Below, one piece after another: positions 14,370 through 21,667 of a stretch of 64,000 nucleotides of DNA (the stretch's first letter is position 1; each line of letters begins with the position of its first letter). A program made the position numbers and the translations under genes. The DNA is taken from positions 1-64,000 of the forward strand of contig CAOKOL010000020.1 of assembly GCA_948470335.1 (NCBI GenBank), written 5' to 3'. Below the pieces are notes generated by a model, which worked only from the letters and a program-made list of their open reading frames with translations, was not told the DNA's origin and ran no database searches. Source of the DNA: an uncultured Lachnospiraceae bacterium. GTDB lineage: Bacteria; Bacillota; Clostridia; Lachnospirales; Lachnospiraceae.

Positions 14370-16904
14370 ATGGATCAATATGTAGTGACAGGCATGAGCT
14401 GCGCGGCATGCAGCAGCCGTGTGGAAAAAGCGGTATGCAAGGTTCCCGGCGTGGATTCCTGTTCGGTAAGCCTTCTGACCAATTCCATGGGAGTGGAAGG
14501 TTCCGCCTCGGAGCAGGATATTATCAAAGCCGTGGAAGACGCCGGATACGGCGCTTCGAAAAAGGGAGCGGCCGAGGCCGGTCAGGCGGCCCAGAGACAG
14601 GGAAGCGTAAGCCAGGCGGAGGAGGCGCTGAAAGACAGGGACACGCCGCTTCTGAAAAAACGTCTGTATTCTTCGCTGGGATTTCTGATTGTGCTGATGT
14701 ATGTCTCCATGGGACATATGATGTGGGGGTGGCCGGTGCCCGGATTTCTGGCAGGCAACCATGTGGCCATGGGGCTGATTCAGCTTCTGCTGACCGTGAT
14801 TATTATGGTAGTCAATCAGAAGTTTTTTATCAGCGGTTTTAAAGGGCTGCTTCACAGGGCGCCGAATATGGATACCCTGGTGGCACTTGGTTCCGGCGCC
14901 GCTTTCGTGTACAGCACCTATGCGCTGTTCGCCATGACGGACGCGCAGATGAAAGGCGATATGGCGGGCGTGATGGCGTACATGCATGAATTTTACTTTG
15001 AGTCGGCGGCCATGATTCTGACCCTGATTACGGTGGGCAAAATGCTGGAAGCCAGATCAAAAGGCCGGACCACGGACGCCTTAAAAAGTCTGATGAAGCT
15101 GGCGCCGAAAACAGCCGTGATTCTGCAAAACGGCGCGGAGGTGGAGGTATCCATTGACCAGGTGAAAAAGGGCGACGTATTTGTAGTACGTCCCGGAGAG
15201 AATATTCCGGTGGACGGCGTGGTGCTGGAGGGGCACAGTGCGGTCAATGAGGCGGCGCTGACCGGAGAGAGCATTCCGGTGGACAAAGCGGAGGGGGACC
15301 ATGTTTCCGCAGCCACCATCAACCAGTCCGGCTTTATCAGATGTGAAGCCACCCGGGTGGGCGAGGACACCACGCTGTCACAGATCATTCAGATGGTCAG
15401 CGATGCGGCGGCCACCAAAGCGCCGATCGCAAAGGTGGCGGATCAGGTATCCGGCGTCTTTGTGCCGGCCGTGATCACCATCGCCGTGATTACCATCGCC
15501 GTATGGCTGCTGGCCGGTCAGAGTGTGGGCTTTGCTCTGGCAAGAGGAATCTCGGTGCTTGTAATCAGCTGTCCCTGCGCACTGGGACTGGCAACGCCCG
15601 TGGCCATTATGGTGGGCAACGGCATGGGCGCCAAAAACGGCATTATGTTTAAGACGGCTGTCTCCCTGGAGGAAGCAGGGAAGATGGATATCGTGGCCCT
15701 GGATAAGACGGGCACCATTACCAGTGGTCAGCCCAAAGTGACGGATATGATTCCGGCGGCAGGGGTATCAGAGGAAGAACTGCTGACGCTGGCCTGCTCT
15801 CTGGAACAGAAAAGCGAGCATCCGCTGGCGAGAGCGGTGCTGGAGTATGCACAGGAAAAGAAGGTCCGGCCTTCCGAGGTATCGGAATTTACCGCCCTGC
15901 CCGGCAACGGCCTCTCAGGTATGCTTTCGGATACCCGGCTGCTAGGCGGAAGCTTTAAGTTTATCAGCGAACAGGTTCCGGCTGCGGGAGAGATGAAAGA
16001 GCAGTATGAGAGACTGGCCGGGGAAGGAAAAACCCCTCTGTTCTTTGCAAAAGGCGGGCAGTTAGCCGGCGTGATCGCTGTGGCTGATGTGATAAAAGAG
16101 GACAGTCCCCGGGCTGTGAAAGAACTGCAGAACATGGGCATCCATGTGGTAATGCTGACCGGAGACAATGAGCGGACCGCCAGAGCCATCGGGCGGCAGG
16201 CCGGCGTGGACGAGGTGATCGCCGGCGTATTGCCGGACGGCAAGGAGGCTGTGATCCGCCGTTTACAGAATAAGGGCAAGGTGGCGATGGTAGGCGACGG
16301 AATCAACGATGCCCCTGCATTAACCCGGGCAAACATCGGCATCGCCATCGGAGCGGGAACGGATATCGCCATCGACGCTGCGGATGTGGTGCTGATGAAA
16401 AGCCGTCTAAGCGACGTGCCTGCGGCTATCCGTCTGAGCCGCTTTACACTGAGAAATATTCATGAAAATCTGTTCTGGGCCTTTTTTTACAATATTATCG
16501 GTATTCCGCTGGCAGCGGGAATATGGATTCCCCTGTTTGGCTGGCAGTTAAACCCCATGTTCGGGGCGGCGGCCATGAGTCTGTCCAGCTTCTGCGTTGT
16601 GACCAACGCACTGCGTCTGAATCTGGTTTCCATTCATGATGGAAGCAAGGATAAAAAAAGAAAAGCAAGTCATAAACAAAAGGAGGTAACTGAAATGACA
16701 AAGACGATGACGATTGAAGGAATGATGTGCGGACATTGTGAGGCGAGAGTGAAAAAGTGTCTGGAGGCACTGGAACAGGTGACGGAAGCCGTGGTAAGCC
16801 ACGAGGCGGGCACCGCGGTGCTGACGCTTTCCGGTGATGTGTCTGAGGATGTACTGAAAGAAACGGTGGAGGCCCAGGATTATAAGGTGATTTCCATTCA
16901 GTAA
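14370..16904 (+). CDS. copA: Copper-exporting P1B-type ATPase with fused C-terminal CopZ-like domain
   Basis: An 844-residue membrane ATPase exporting Cu(I). An N-terminal heavy-metal-associated domain has GMSCAAC (C11, C14). Membrane helices follow, with the CPC motif in SCPCALGLATP. LTGES, DKTGTIT, the SEHPLA nucleotide-domain motif and GDGINDAPAL are all intact. After the last helices, a lysine-rich linker (KDKKRKASHKQKE) leads to a second HMA domain with MMCGHC (about C787, C790). That domain has the size of a free CopZ chaperone, so the protein ends in a built-in chaperone. It lies behind the CsoR-type operator. An internal AGGAGG and ATG at the linker are described separately. Confidence 0.95.
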   Translation: MDQYVVTGMSCAACSSRVEKAVCKVPGVDSCSVSLLTNSMGVEGSASEQDIIKAVEDAGYGASKKGAAEAGQAAQRQGSVSQAEEALKDRDTPLLKKRLYSSLGFLIVLMYVSMGHMMWGWPVPGFLAGNHVAMGLIQLLLTVIIMVVNQKFFISGFKGLLHRAPNMDTLVALGSGAAFVYSTYALFAMTDAQMKGDMAGVMAYMHEFYFESAAMILTLITVGKMLEARSKGRTTDALKSLMKLAPKTAVILQNGAEVEVSIDQVKKGDVFVVRPGENIPVDGVVLEGHSAVNEAALTGESIPVDKAEGDHVSAATINQSGFIRCEATRVGEDTTLSQIIQMVSDAAATKAPIAKVADQVSGVFVPAVITIAVITIAVWLLAGQSVGFALARGISVLVISCPCALGLATPVAIMVGNGMGAKNGIMFKTAVSLEEAGKMDIVALDKTGTITSGQPKVTDMIPAAGVSEEELLTLACSLEQKSEHPLARAVLEYAQEKKVRPSEVSEFTALPGNGLSGMLSDTRLLGGSFKFISEQVPAAGEMKEQYERLAGEGKTPLFFAKGGQLAGVIAVADVIKEDSPRAVKELQNMGIHVVMLTGDNERTARAIGRQAGVDEVIAGVLPDGKEAVIRRLQNKGKVAMVGDGINDAPALTRANIGIAIGAGTDIAIDAADVVLMKSRLSDVPAAIRLSRFTLRNIHENLFWAFFYNIIGIPLAAGIWIPLFGWQLNPMFGAAAMSLSSFCVVTNALRLNLVSIHDGSKDKKRKASHKQKEVTEMTKTMTIEGMMCGHCEARVKKCLEALEQVTEAVVSHEAGTAVLTLSGDVSEDVLKETVEAQDYKVISIQ
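16681..16904 (+). other. Internal Shine-Dalgarno and in-frame ATG for a free CopZ-like protein within copA
   Basis: A consensus AGGAGG at 16681-16686 stands 8 nt before an in-frame ATG at 16695 (codon 776 of copA). Translation from there would give a 69-residue single HMA domain with MMCGHC, the size of CopZ. A fused ATPase has no need of such an initiation site, so this may be a dual-product gene or a recent fusion of adjacent copA and copZ. Production of the short form is inferred, not shown. Confidence 0.6.
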
Positions 16905-16926
16905 AAACAGTTAAAACAAAGATCAA

Positions 16927-16970
16927 AATGCCCGTTTCGGTTCTGTTGACGCAGTGCCGGGACGGGCATT
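16927..16970. terminator. Shared hairpin terminator between copA and a convergent gene
   Basis: AATGCCCGT (16927-16935) pairs with ACGGGCATT (16962-16970). The minus-strand side runs into TTTT, so it better terminates the convergent unit starting at 17725. It may also end copA transcripts. Confidence 0.65.
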
Positions 16971-16999
16971 TATTCCGGATGTCTGATACTGTCTTTTTG

Positions 17000-17233
17000 C
17001 TATCTTTTCTTCCGGATGGCCTGATACAGCATTTCCACCCGCATCTGGTCCTCCGGTTTTAAATTTTTTTTCATCTGCTGGTAAAACTGATCGGTTTCTT
17101 CGTCGGTAAAGTTCATGCCGTCATTGCCGGCCCTGGATGCGGCGGCCATCAGGAACGGGAGCAGATTGTCTCTGTTCTGTCCTTTGGCGTCGTTCATCAG
17201 GGCGTTGAGAAATGCAAGTTTTTGAGGGTCCAT
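17000..17233 (-). CDS. Hypothetical small helical protein
   Basis: 77 residues, no signal peptide or membrane segment, rich in Gln, Asn, Asp and Lys, probably all-helical. No family recognised. The start has GGAGGTATA upstream (minus strand). It lies 36 bp downstream of another unknown minus-strand gene and ends near a terminator, so the two likely form a small operon. Both end in or contain DQ/QQ-rich helical segments and resemble each other only in composition. Confidence 0.6.
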   Translation of the reverse strand: MDPQKLAFLNALMNDAKGQNRDNLLPFLMAAASRAGNDGMNFTDEETDQFYQQMKKNLKPEDQMRVEMLYQAIRKKR

Positions 17234-17269
17234 AAAAATGATATACCTCCTGTTTTGGTTCCGCTGATT

Positions 17270-17725
17270 TTATGGTGTCTGTTGGAACAGGCTCTGGTAC
17301 TGCAAAAATGTTTCCTGCTGTTCGGGGGACAGCAGGCGGATCAGGGTTTCCATGGGGGTGGAAGGACTGTCCGGGTGGTCGGCGTTTTGCCGGCTGGCAT
17401 TCTGATACTGGCGGTACAGCTGGGTAGCCTGGAGAAAATTGGTCAGAATGTCCAGCATTTCCTTTTCCTTGTCGGAACAGTAGACTTTGATGGATTCCAG
17501 CATATCCAGGGGATTTTTTTCATCCTCGGACAGCGAGCAGATCCCAAGTTCGCCGTCGTCTGACTGAAATATATGCATGGCGTTTTGCAGTTCCTGAAAT
17601 TTGATCAGAAAGGATATGGTTTTCTGCTGGCTGACCGGCATATATGGGACGGCGGCTTTCAGCATCTGCAGATGGTGGCTGGTCGTCTGCTGGTCAAATT
17701 CGGTCGCCTGATAAGAATCTTCCAT
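17270..17725 (-). CDS. Hypothetical protein
   Basis: 151 residues, soluble, mostly helical by composition. A C-terminal SPEQQETFLQYQSLFQ-type helix follows a Ser/Pro linker near residue 115. I do not recognise a family. It is the first gene of the two-gene minus-strand unit that converges on copA. Coding character is supported by normal codon use and an uninterrupted frame with no better alternative on either strand. Confidence 0.6.
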   Translation of the reverse strand: MEDSYQATEFDQQTTSHHLQMLKAAVPYMPVSQQKTISFLIKFQELQNAMHIFQSDDGELGICSLSEDEKNPLDMLESIKVYCSDKEKEMLDILTNFLQATQLYRQYQNASRQNADHPDSPSTPMETLIRLLSPEQQETFLQYQSLFQQTP

Positions 17726-17827
17726 AGATGACTCCTTAAAGCTTTTCTTTTATTTTATGAAAAGAAGATTTGGACTATGCCTTTCTATACCCCTTCTGCA
17801 TATTATAATATGTCAGGAGGGATGAAT

Positions 17828-17950
17828 ATGTACGCAAAATTAATTATAGATGGAGATGCCGTGTATGAGACGGACGAAGAATGTATGAGACAGAAAAAAG
17901 AGGAAAAAGAGACAAAGGAGAAAAGAAACAAGGGAGAACAGAAAAAATAA
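17828..17950 (+). CDS. Small 40-residue protein
   Basis: A short reading frame beginning MYAKLIIDGDAVYETDEEC and ending in a Lys/Glu-rich tail. AGGAGG at 17816-17821 lies 6 nt before the ATG, which is optimal. A TATAAT at 17805-17810 gives a possible -10, although no good -35 is seen. It is followed by the strong hairpin at 17971. RBS, hydrophobic-acidic start and terminator together favour a real gene. Function unknown. Confidence 0.5.
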   Translation: MYAKLIIDGDAVYETDEECMRQKKEEKETKEKRNKGEQKK

Positions 17951-17970
17951 AGCGTACTCTACGTAAAAAC

Positions 17971-17996
17971 GGAGGCGCCGGAAACCCGGCGCCTCC
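17971..17996. terminator. Bidirectional terminator hairpin
   Basis: GGAGGCGCCGG (17971-17981) and CCGGCGCCTCC (17986-17996) form a perfect 11-bp stem with an AAAC loop. On the minus strand the stem is followed by GTTTTTAC. It closes the Cys-rich gene on the minus strand and probably the small gene on the plus strand. Confidence 0.85.
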
Positions 17997-18040
17997 TTCC
18001 TGCCGCAAAGAATAAATTCCCCTCGGTTCCAGGAGATGAT

Positions 18041-18271
18041 TTAGCAGCCGCCGCAGCAGCACAGAAGCAGCAGAATCCACAGGCAGTTGTTGTCGCCGCC
18101 GAAGATGCTTCCGCCGCAGCCGCCGCCGCAGTCGCCGCCGCCCAGGAAGTTTCCGCCGCCGCAGCAGGACAGCAGGATGATCAGGAAAATGATGTTGCAG
18201 CCATTGCCACCGCCGAAGCCAGTGCCGCATCCACAGCCAGTTCCACAGTTCGTAGCAGTTAAATCACTCAT
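18041..18271 (-). CDS. Cys/Gly-rich small protein (chorion-class high-cysteine-like)
   Basis: 76 residues with 13 cysteines and many glycines. Two related units are visible: CNIIFLIILLSCCGGG and CLWILLLLCCCGGC, each a cysteine, a hydrophobic run and a CC(C)GG ending, joined by Gly/Cys-rich linkers. An N-terminal extension is open in frame, but ATG 18271 has GGAGGA upstream and starts the conserved-looking part. Similar proteins are annotated in Lachnospiraceae under the chorion high-cysteine name without known function. Possible roles are metal binding or a cross-linked surface or envelope protein. No modification enzyme is adjacent. Confidence 0.7.
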   Translation of the reverse strand: MSDLTATNCGTGCGCGTGFGGGNGCNIIFLIILLSCCGGGNFLGGGDCGGGCGGSIFGGDNNCLWILLLLCCCGGC

Positions 18272-18418
18272 AGAAGAAAATCCTCCGTTATTTTTGTTTA
18301 CAATACATGGTATGTGGTATAGCTTGCCTTGTTTCCGGTTGGAAGAAAAATTTTTCTGTCTTAATTTCAAAAGCCTTCCGGGAAGAGAGACGGCATTCTT
18401 TCTTCAAACTGTTTTCAA

Positions 18419-18447
18419 TTGACAAATTTTATTCTCTGTGCTATATC
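18419..18447 (+). promoter_or_regulatory. Promoter of the VanXY-like gene
   Basis: TTGACA (18419-18424) and TATATC (18442-18447) with 17-bp spacing and an extended TGC before the -10. About 50 bp before the start codon. Confidence 0.65.
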
Positions 18448-18502
18448 TTAGACCGTGAAACTTGATTGATTTTAAGAAAGCGGAGGCATGAATAACTGAG
18501 AG

Positions 18503-19255
18503 ATGAAAATTATTACGCTGAAAAGAGAAAACATCTACGGCGGCAGTCTGCTGCTGGTCAATGCACAATATTCGTTTAAAAATCAGGAGAACATGGCGCT
18601 TGCACCTGTGGATGACCGTTTTCCGGAGATACGGATCGAAAGCCATGCGGCCAATATGCTGCGTTTGATTTTAACATATATTTCGTCGGAAGACGCCATT
18701 GTTCCCGTCAGCGGTTACCGCTCGTCAGAGGAACAGACGGCGATTTTCGAGGATTCGCTTAAGGAAAACGGAGAGATTTTTACCAGACAGTTTGTGGCGC
18801 TGCCCGGTCACAGTGAGCACCAGACCGGGCTTGCCATTGATTTGGGTCTGAATCAGGAGGAAATCGATTTTATCTGCCCGGAATTTCCCTTTGAGGGAAT
18901 CTGCGATACATTCAGAAAAGCGGCTCCCGATTACGGATTTATCCAGCGATATGGGGAAGATAAGAAAAGCATCACAGGGATCTCCCATGAGCCGTGGCAT
19001 TTCCGGTATGTGGGATATCCTCATTCACGGATTATGACGGAGGAAAACTTTGCGCTGGAGGAATATGTGGAATGGATGAAAGGGTATCGGGAGGACTGCC
19101 GGTATGTGTTCGGCTGTGCGGACGGGTGCGATATCGAAATTTTTTATGTGCCCGCTGATCGGGATGAAGTGTCTGTCTCCCTGCCGGAGCATGTGAAATA
19201 CCAGGTTTCGGGAAATAATGCGGATGGGTTTATTGTGACGGTATGGAGGGCGTGA
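18503..19255 (+). CDS. M15-family D,D-peptidase, VanXY/VanY-like
   Basis: A 250-residue zinc peptidase of the VanY/VanX family, which trims D-Ala-D-Ala ends from cell-wall precursors. The zinc ligands and catalytic glutamate are visible: SEHQTGLAID (H106, D113) and HEPWHFRYVG (E163, H166). The segments SLKENG, QFVALPG and ITGIS.EPWHFRYVG.PHS follow VanXY of enterococci closely. Like VanXY it has no signal peptide, so it should act in the cytoplasm. It has about 55 extra C-terminal residues of unknown role. No vanH, vanA/C ligase or VanRS genes are near, so it is probably a housekeeping wall enzyme rather than part of a resistance cluster. Confidence 0.85.
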   Translation: MKIITLKRENIYGGSLLLVNAQYSFKNQENMALAPVDDRFPEIRIESHAANMLRLILTYISSEDAIVPVSGYRSSEEQTAIFEDSLKENGEIFTRQFVALPGHSEHQTGLAIDLGLNQEEIDFICPEFPFEGICDTFRKAAPDYGFIQRYGEDKKSITGISHEPWHFRYVGYPHSRIMTEENFALEEYVEWMKGYREDCRYVFGCADGCDIEIFYVPADRDEVSVSLPEHVKYQVSGNNADGFIVTVWRA

Positions 19256-19278
19256 GGCGTTTGTATTTCATAAATGAA

Positions 19279-19307
19279 TTGACAAATATCGCGCAGTCCT
19301 TTATAAT
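19279..19307 (+). promoter_or_regulatory. Consensus promoter of the TetR gene
   Basis: TTGACA (19279-19284), 17 bp, TATAAT (19302-19307): a perfect sigma-A promoter. The expected start point near 19314 borders the operator at 19316-19333, which predicts tight autorepression. Confidence 0.85.
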
Positions 19308-19315
19308 GATAACAG

Positions 19316-19333
19316 GTGAGCTTGTTAACCAAT
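19316..19333 (-). promoter_or_regulatory. Operator copy A of the TetR regulator
   Basis: GTGAGCTTGTTAACCAAT, the reverse complement of the motif found three times after the gene (20037-20148). With flanking bases it is an imperfect dyad, GGTGAGC-TT-GTTAACC, as expected for a TetR dimer. It sits at the transcription start of the regulator's own promoter. Confidence 0.8.
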
Positions 19334-19367
19334 AGAATGAACCACGCAAAATATAAGTGAAAGCATT

Positions 19368-20021
19368 ATGAACAGTGAACATAAAACGGGACTGAAAGAG
19401 AGACTGGTGGAAGCCGTCTACGATATGATCGTGGAGGTGGGAGCGGAGAATATACGGGTGCGGGATTTATCCAGGCGTGTCGGATGTTCGGTTTCCGCTC
19501 TCTATAAGCATTTCGACAGTCTGGATTATCTGCTGGGTCTGGCGTCCTTACGATTTTTACAGCCATATATTGAGGAACTGCGGGAAAATCTGCAGCGGAT
19601 GGAGAACGTTATACAGGGTGAGATCGATGCCTGGAAGCTGTTTAACAAATATGCTTTTCAGTACCCCTATCTTTTTCTGACGCTGTTTTGGAGCAATCGA
19701 GAAGATTTTATGGAATCTGTTTTGCAGGAATATTTTGAGATGTACCCGCTGGCGGTAAAAGGAGAAGAGCCGGCGCTGTTTTACAGTTCAATTTTCAGCG
19801 GCAGCATCGAGGAGCGGGATTTTATCTGGTTCCGCCGTGCCGCCGCCGAAGGCTGGCTGCGTTATGACGACGCCAGATATGTCAGCCAGGTGAATTGCCT
19901 GATCGCCAGAGGTATGCTGCATCAGCATCTGTATGATTACAGGGATCCCGCGGTCTATGAGAGCGCTGTGGCGCGGTGCAATGACCTGATTGAAAAAAAT
20001 ATCAGGATGTATCTGATATAA
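19368..20021 (+). CDS. TetR/AcrR family regulator
   Basis: 217 residues. The N-terminal helix-turn-helix is recognisable near residues 13-58: EVGAENIRVRDLSRRVGCS.SALYKHFDSLDYLL. The C-terminal ligand domain is of the TetR_C type and has many aromatic residues (FQYPYLFLTLFW), which would suit a quaternary-amine ligand. Four copies of one operator motif flank the gene, one over its own promoter and three before the MttB-family gene. This points to control of itself and of the amine-use genes downstream. The effector is inferred from context. Confidence 0.85.
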   Translation: MNSEHKTGLKERLVEAVYDMIVEVGAENIRVRDLSRRVGCSVSALYKHFDSLDYLLGLASLRFLQPYIEELRENLQRMENVIQGEIDAWKLFNKYAFQYPYLFLTLFWSNREDFMESVLQEYFEMYPLAVKGEEPALFYSSIFSGSIEERDFIWFRRAAAEGWLRYDDARYVSQVNCLIARGMLHQHLYDYRDPAVYESAVARCNDLIEKNIRMYLI

Positions 20022-20148
20022 TTATTTTTTGCTTATTTGGTTAACAAGCTCACTATTTTTTTGGCTTTCCGGTTAACAAGCTCACCTCTTTGCCGGACAG
20101 TCTGAAAATCTGCCATATTTTTTTACCCAATTGGTAAACAAGTTCACT
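20014..20148 (+). promoter_or_regulatory. Promoter/operator region of the MttB-family gene: three TetR operators
   Basis: An extended -10 TGATATAAT (20014-20022) overlaps the tetR stop. Downstream lie three copies of TTGGTTAACAAGCTCACT: B at 20037-20054, C at 20069-20087 (CCGGTTAACAAGCTCACCT) and D at 20131-20148 (TTGGTAAACAAGTTCACT). Core starts are 32 and 62 bp apart, close to three and six helical turns, so all three would face the same side of the DNA. Confidence 0.75.
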
Positions 20149-20170
20149 ATAACTAAGGAAAGGAAAATAA

Positions 20171-21604
20171 ATGAAGGGTATGTCAGTCAGAGAAAACGTT
20201 AAAAAAATTCACGATGCCAGTATGCGGATTCTTCAGGAAACAGGCATGCGGTTTTATCATAGGGACGCGATAAAGGTTTTGAAGGAGCAGGGGATCCGTG
20301 TGGAAGGAGATATCGCTTATTTTACTGAGGAGCAGATTATGTGCTGGGTAAAGCAGGCGCCGTCGGAAGCGCTGCTTTACGCGGCAAATCCCAGGTATGA
20401 TATGAAAATCGGAGGGGATCATCAGTATGTGGGTCCCTGCGGCGGCGCTACTTTTATCATGGACAGAGAAGGTCATATGCGGGACGCGGTTTTTTCTGAT
20501 TTTATAAAGCTGATCAAACTGTTCGAAGGAAATCCGGATTATTGCCTGAACGGGGGACTGGCCTGTCAGCCAAAGGATATTCCCGTAGCGTTTTCCGTAA
20601 TTCTGCTGGCGCTGGCCAGCCTGACACATACGGAGAAATGCATGTTCGCTGCAGCGGGAGATTACCGGACGATGGAAACGCTGATACGGATGACCTGTAT
20701 CAGATTTGGCGTGACGCCGGAGCAGTTGAGAGAAAAACCAAGGCTTTGTACCATCGCGAATACCAACACACCGCTTTTGCTGGACAAAAATATGACGGAG
20801 ACCATTTTTACGATGGCGAAATATGGCCAGCCGGTGATTATTGCCTCCGCGGCTATGGCCGGCACTACGTCGCCGGTGACACTGGCCGGTACCCTTGCCA
20901 TTGTGAACGCGGAGATCATCGCGTCCGTGGCGCTGGCTCAGATGGTATCTCCGGGAACGCCCGTTATCTATGGTTCCCAGTCTACGGCGGCGGATATGGC
21001 CACATGCTCAATTGCGATCGGCTCGCCGGAAGGGGCGCTGTGTTATAAATACTGCGCCGAGATGGCAAAATTTTACGGTATTCCAAGCCGGGCAGGCGGC
21101 TCTTTGACGGACGCGAAGCTTTTGAATGCCCAGGCCGGATACGAGGCGATGCTAACCTGTATGGCATGCAAAGAAAGCGGAATCAACATTATGACCCAGA
21201 GCGCGGGTATCATGAACAGCTATCTGGCGGTTTCTTATGAAAAGCTGATTACGGATTTTGAGATTATTTCCTTTGTGAACCGTTATCTGAGAGATATCGA
21301 AGTCAATGATGAGACAATTCCGATGGAGCTGATCAAAGAGCTGAAACAGGAGGGGCAGTATCTGACGGAAGAACATACGCTGGAGTTTTGCAGGAAAGAG
21401 CTGTGTATTCCCAAAATCAGCGTCAGAGGCCCTCATGCCGAGCCGGCGGGGCAGTTTGACAGAAATATTGAAAAGCAGCTTCGCCGCCTGGAGGAGACAT
21501 ATCAAAAACCGGAAATATCGGATCAGACCGCGGGGGCAATCAAGGAAATGCTTCTGGATATGGGTGCCGCAGAGCGGGATATCGACATGGCAATGGATAT
21601 TTAG
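20171..21604 (+). CDS. MttB-family (non-pyrrolysine) methylamine/betaine:corrinoid methyltransferase
   Basis: 477 residues of the trimethylamine methyltransferase superfamily. Members without pyrrolysine move a methyl group from a quaternary amine (glycine betaine, proline betaine, carnitine and similar) to a corrinoid protein. The frame is continuous with no in-frame TAG, so this is the non-Pyl branch (MtgB/MtpB type). Visible family features are the N-terminal helix IHDASMRILQETGMRFYH, the glycine-rich GPCGGATFI and the barrel segment SAAMAGTTSPVTLAGTLAIVNAE. MFS and BCCT carriers follow, and a TetR precedes it. No corrinoid protein, second methyltransferase or activase is in the window. 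The substrate is probably imported by the BCCT carrier; its identity is unknown. Confidence 0.88.
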   Translation: MKGMSVRENVKKIHDASMRILQETGMRFYHRDAIKVLKEQGIRVEGDIAYFTEEQIMCWVKQAPSEALLYAANPRYDMKIGGDHQYVGPCGGATFIMDREGHMRDAVFSDFIKLIKLFEGNPDYCLNGGLACQPKDIPVAFSVILLALASLTHTEKCMFAAAGDYRTMETLIRMTCIRFGVTPEQLREKPRLCTIANTNTPLLLDKNMTETIFTMAKYGQPVIIASAAMAGTTSPVTLAGTLAIVNAEIIASVALAQMVSPGTPVIYGSQSTAADMATCSIAIGSPEGALCYKYCAEMAKFYGIPSRAGGSLTDAKLLNAQAGYEAMLTCMACKESGINIMTQSAGIMNSYLAVSYEKLITDFEIISFVNRYLRDIEVNDETIPMELIKELKQEGQYLTEEHTLEFCRKELCIPKISVRGPHAEPAGQFDRNIEKQLRRLEETYQKPEISDQTAGAIKEMLLDMGAAERDIDMAMDI

Positions 21605-21667
21605 CGGAATCATATCCTTCTTGATAAGGTATGCGTTTGCGTATAAAATGTGAAATGGGGGAAGACT

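Noticed and set aside
17990..18260. CRISPR-like or tandem repeat in the GCCGCC-rich stretch
   Set aside because: The periodicity comes from Gly and Cys codons of the minus-strand Cys-rich gene; no spacers or regular direct repeats.
20171..21604. Pyrrolysine-containing trimethylamine methyltransferase
   Set aside because: The frame is continuous with no in-frame TAG, and no pyl genes are seen; it belongs to the non-pyrrolysine branch.
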